From contig VEOW01000106.1 of NCBI GenBank assembly GCA_012026785.1, forward strand, positions 1 through 33,315: 33,315 bases of DNA, written 5' to 3'. The notes beneath the pieces are model-generated. The model was not told the DNA's origin, searched no databases, and saw only the letters and a list, made by a program, of their open reading frames with translations. Positions 31,196 through 33,315 of the stretch are shown in pieces. The DNA comes from Chloroflexota bacterium. GTDB taxonomy: Bacteria; Chloroflexota; Limnocylindria; Limnocylindrales; CSP1-4. Numbering within the stretch: position 1 is the first letter of the stretch; each line of letters opens with the position of its first letter. The translations under genes and the position numbers were made by a program.

Positions 31196-31474
31196 ATGCA
31201 CAGCTCCCTGATCGGCAAGGTCGAGAAGGCCAACCGCTACGCCCGCGAGCTCGATCGAATCACCATCGATCGATTGGCCCTCACATTCAGGGGTGACAAC
31301 GACACCCACCACGTGAGTCTCGATGCCGGTCAGTGGCACTGCACCTGCCACTACTTCGAGAGCTGGAAAACGTGCGTCCACCTCATGACGCTCCAGAAGA
31401 TCCTCGGCGTCATGCTGCCCGACGAGGCCCAGGTCTCGATCTTCACGCCGGTCGAGGTCGCCGCCAGCGCCTGA
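31196..31474 (+). CDS. Small SWIM-type zinc-finger protein
   Basis: A 92-residue protein with a central C-x-C ... C-x-H pattern, WHCTCHYFESWKTCVHLM, which fits the SWIM zinc-finger consensus (CxCx(n)CxH). The preceding strands (LALTFRGDNDTHHVSLDAGQ) also match the SWIM layout. ATG 31196 is chosen because GGAGGGT (31181-31187) lies 8 nt upstream; a GTG 57 nt earlier adds an unconserved Arg/Gly-rich leader. SWIM modules usually sit in larger DNA-handling proteins, so a free-standing copy may be a nucleic-acid-binding or zinc-sensing adaptor. The function is unknown. A hairpin with an A bulge follows the stop (31479-31501). Confidence 0.78.
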   Translation: MHSSLIGKVEKANRYARELDRITIDRLALTFRGDNDTHHVSLDAGQWHCTCHYFESWKTCVHLMTLQKILGVMLPDEAQVSIFTPVEVAASA

Positions 31475-31478
31475 CTCG

Positions 31479-31501
31479 CCAGGGGTCGGTCGTCCCCGGC
31501 A
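31479..31501 (+). terminator. Hairpin after the SWIM protein gene
   Basis: GCC-A-GGGG pairs with CCCC-GGC around an 8-nt loop, seven base pairs with one bulged A. It starts a few bases after the stop. No T run follows. Confidence 0.35.
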
Positions 31502-31540
31502 CTCGATAATCGCACGGCGCCCGCCGCTCTCGAACGTCGG

Positions 31541-31569
31541 TTGGCGGCGTTCGGCACCAGTGCTACGCT
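31541..31569 (+). promoter_or_regulatory. Promoter of the cobalamin riboswitch transcript (TTGGCG - 17 bp - TACGCT)
   Basis: TTGGCG (31541-31546) and TACGCT (31564-31569) are 17 bp apart. Transcription would start near 31576, which leaves the aptamer whole in the leader. Confidence 0.5.
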
Positions 31570-31575
31570 GCGGCC

Positions 31576-31710
31576 TGTCCGTCGTTCGACGACACGCTGC
31601 GCGGCCGCGAAGCCGGTGCGAATCCGGCACAGTCCCGCTACGGTGACCATCGAGCCGTCGATGGAAGTCCGGTCGCCGACCCGCAGTGGCTGTCCGACCT
31701 TCGAGAGAAA
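31576..31710 (+). promoter_or_regulatory. Cobalamin (B12) riboswitch
   Basis: The conserved core GAAGCCGGTGCGAATCCGGC, directly followed by ACAGTCCCGCTACGGTGA, spans 31609-31646 and matches the B12 aptamer. The GCCGG/CCGGC stem (31612-31616 with 31624-31628) is intact. A perfect 7-bp stem CCATCGA/TCGATGG with a GCCG loop follows (31647-31664). GAAGTCCGGTCGCCGACC then takes the place of the B12 box. Outer boundaries are approximate. It precedes a BtuF-like gene, so it should shut down cobalamin uptake when B12 is plentiful. The 125 nt between aptamer and start codon are C-rich and could pair with the GGAG ribosome-binding site at 31826-31829, which suggests control of translation. Confidence 0.88.
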
Positions 31711-31834
31711 GGGCAGGCACTCGATGCGATCCACCGGCTAGGCAGCCCTCCTCGTTTCGTCGCGCCCGCGCGCCGCCGGGCCATCTCGCGCTCCGCGGCC
31801 GGTCGCGATCCCTCCCCCGAACGACGGAGATCCC

Positions 31835-32905
31835 ATGGCTGCCGATTCCATGCGCCGCGCCCGCCGCGCTGCGCTCTTCCTGCTCACCCTGCTGCTCCCG
31901 GCCGTGGCCCTCGGCGCCTGCGGCCAGGCGGGGACGCTCACCTCGCCATCCCCCCAGCCGCCGCCCAGCGCATCGCAGCCGCCGGTCACGGTGGCCCCCA
32001 CGCTCGACCCGACGGCCTTCCCGATGACCCTCGTCGACGACGAGGGCACCGAGGTCGTGATCCCGGCCCAGCCGCAGCGGATCGTCTCGCTGACGCCCGC
32101 GACGACCGAGGTCCTGTTCGCGATCGGCGCCGGACCGCGGGTCGTCGGCAAGGTCGAGGACATCGCCAACCATCCGCCCGAGGCGGCCGACGTGCCGATC
32201 GTGGCGACCTTCGCCGGCATCGACGTCGAGCAGATCGTCGCCCTCGAGGCCGACCTCGTGGTCTCCGGCGGCAGCGGCCTCAGCCAGGGGCCGGCCGTCG
32301 AGCAGCTCAGGAATGCCGGAGTCCCCGTCCTCGTGGTCTATCCGACGACCGTCGACGGCGCGCTCGAAGGGATTCGAACGATCGGCCGGGCGGCCGGCGA
32401 GGCCCAGGCGGCTGACGACCTCGTCCAGTCGATGACGGCCCAGATCGACGCGGTCTCGGCGGTCACCGAGGGCGTCGAACGACCGAGGGTCTTCTACGAG
32501 ATCGACTACGGACAGTCGATCTTCACCCCCCCGGCCACTTCGATCTACGGCGAGATGATCCGCCTCGCGGGCGGCGAGCCGATCTCGGGCGATCCGAACT
32601 ACTCGATCTCGCTCGAATCGCTGGTCGATGCGGATCCGCAGGTCATCCTCCTCGGCGACGCCGCCTACGGCGTGACGCCGGAGCAGGTTGCCGCGCGACC
32701 CGGCTGGGGTGGCATGACGGCCGTGACGGACGGCCGGATCCACCCGGTCGACGACATCCTCATCACCCGGCCGGGTCCGCGCCTCACGCAGGGCCTGCGG
32801 GAACTGCTCGGCGCGATCCATCCCGAGATCGTCGGTCAGCTGCCGATTCCCTCGCCGAGGGAGCCGATCGGATCGATCAGCCCGCCCGGCACGGTGTCGC
32901 CATAG
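31835..32905 (+). CDS. btuF: Cobalamin ABC transporter substrate-binding lipoprotein (BtuF-like)
   Basis: A 356-residue periplasmic-binding-type lipoprotein. The signal is RRARRAALFLLTLLLPAVAL with lipobox LGAC, followed by a Ser/Pro-rich linker (about residues 30-60). The helical-backbone binding domain begins MTLVDDEGTEVVIPAQPQRI, then VSLTPATTEVLFAIG, typical of the BtuF/FhuD class. DLVVSGG, VYPTTVDGALEGIRTIG and GRIHPVDDILITRPGPRL follow. Binding residues cannot be assigned from sequence alone; the riboswitch and the adjacent BtuC-like permease point to B12. ATG 31835 has CGGAG 5 nt upstream. Confidence 0.9.
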   Translation: MAADSMRRARRAALFLLTLLLPAVALGACGQAGTLTSPSPQPPPSASQPPVTVAPTLDPTAFPMTLVDDEGTEVVIPAQPQRIVSLTPATTEVLFAIGAGPRVVGKVEDIANHPPEAADVPIVATFAGIDVEQIVALEADLVVSGGSGLSQGPAVEQLRNAGVPVLVVYPTTVDGALEGIRTIGRAAGEAQAADDLVQSMTAQIDAVSAVTEGVERPRVFYEIDYGQSIFTPPATSIYGEMIRLAGGEPISGDPNYSISLESLVDADPQVILLGDAAYGVTPEQVAARPGWGGMTAVTDGRIHPVDDILITRPGPRLTQGLRELLGAIHPEIVGQLPIPSPREPIGSISPPGTVSP

Positions 32906-32927
32906 TGCAAGCGCACGAGAGGACGAC

Positions 32928-33315
32928 GTGCGCACCCGGGCCGAGGTCGCCGGCAACCAGTCCGTGGCGACACCAACCGCGGCGCCCCCCGCCGCGGGGC
33001 CGTTGCCGGCACGCCGCGCCAGGTCGCGCCTCCGTGCCGCCCTCGCCCGCCGGCCGCTCGCGCTCGCGGCGGCCGGCGGGCTCGGCCTCCTCGCGATGCT
33101 CGTCGCGGGCGTCGCTGCCGGCAGCGTGTTCGTGCCGCCCGAACAGACCCTCGCGATCCTCGGTCATCGACTGCTGGGCCTGGACCTGGTGCCCACCTGG
33201 ACGAGCGCGCAGGAGACGATCGTGATGGACCTGCGGCTGCCGCGCGTCCTGACGGCGATGACCGTCGGCCTCGGCCTGGCGGTTGCCGGGGCGACGTTCC
33301 AGGGCATCCTTCGAA
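32928..33315 (+). CDS. btuC: BtuC-like FecCD-family permease, 3' end outside window
   Basis: The first 129 residues of an ABC-transporter permease of the iron/B12 family. A Pro/Ala-rich leader and basic stretch (RRARSRLRAALARR) precede the first membrane helix (LALAAAGGLGLLAMLVAGVAAG). The family signature IVMDLRLPRVLTAMTVGLGL, then AVAGATFQGILR, follows and would continue into N-P-L-A beyond the edge. GTG 32928 has GAGAGG 6 nt upstream and lies 22 nt after the btuF stop, so the two are one transcript under the riboswitch. Confidence 0.88.
   Translation, partial: MRTRAEVAGNQSVATPTAAPPAAGPLPARRARSRLRAALARRPLALAAAGGLGLLAMLVAGVAAGSVFVPPEQTLAILGHRLLGLDLVPTWTSAQETIVMDLRLPRVLTAMTVGLGLAVAGATFQGILR

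Overview
This is about 33 kb of chromosomal DNA at roughly 70% GC. Genes are densely packed, mostly on the + strand, and often joined by ATGA, TGATG or GTGA overlaps. Gene content and order suggest a free-living Chloroflexota bacterium. The evidence is a variant of the dnaJ-prmA-rpsU-yqeY-pgpH-ybeY neighbourhood, 7TM-HD PgpH, type-5 uracil-DNA glycosylase, many leaderless TANNNT promoters and B12 uptake under a cobalamin riboswitch. I think the Limnocylindria/Ellin6529-like lineage is most likely, but that placement is inference; there is no rRNA in the window. All family names come from reading motifs, not from database searches.

Layout. 1-4150: 3' part of a family-5 uracil-DNA glycosylase, dnaJ, prmA, a small four-helix membrane protein, a HIT protein and a lipoprotein. 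4173-5852: an AMP-forming acyl-CoA ligase on the opposite strand. 6155-10730: rpsU, yqeY and pgpH, then a foreign-looking lower-GC toxin-antitoxin pair (MerR-like HTH + DUF433 antitoxin, DUF5615 PIN-like toxin) wedged before ybeY. 10911-15388: pth and mfd. 15414-18478: two small unknown genes, a frameshifted gene, a VOC-fold protein and an MFS transporter. 18795-24842: apt, mtnA, a GNAT acetyltransferase, ahcY and an S9 peptidase. 24754-26518: kynU and a Rid-family gene on the - strand, divergent from metK (26660). 27918-31065: manC, a phosphomannomutase and a cupin phosphomannose isomerase, which together form a split GDP-mannose pathway. 31196-33315: a SWIM zinc-finger protein, a cobalamin riboswitch, a BtuF-like lipoprotein and the start of a BtuC-like permease that runs off the window.

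How the genes fit together. apt, mtnA, ahcY and metK form a set for making SAM and recycling its by-products. The mannose genes lead from fructose-6-phosphate to GDP-mannose. dnaJ, prmA, rpsU, pgpH, ybeY, pth and mfd are folding, ribosome, c-di-AMP and repair housekeeping genes.

Most notable signals outside genes: (1) the palindrome TTCGAA occurs 23 times where base composition predicts about 2, mostly as a rare NTT-CGA codon pair but also between genes. (2) Three copies of the AT-rich palindrome GAATATTC lie within 50 bp just downstream of a promoter-like sequence ahead of the cupin gene. (3) At least seven genes have a TANNNT element ending 6-9 nt before the start codon, which implies leaderless mRNAs. 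(4) pth has no ordinary start codon at the expected place.
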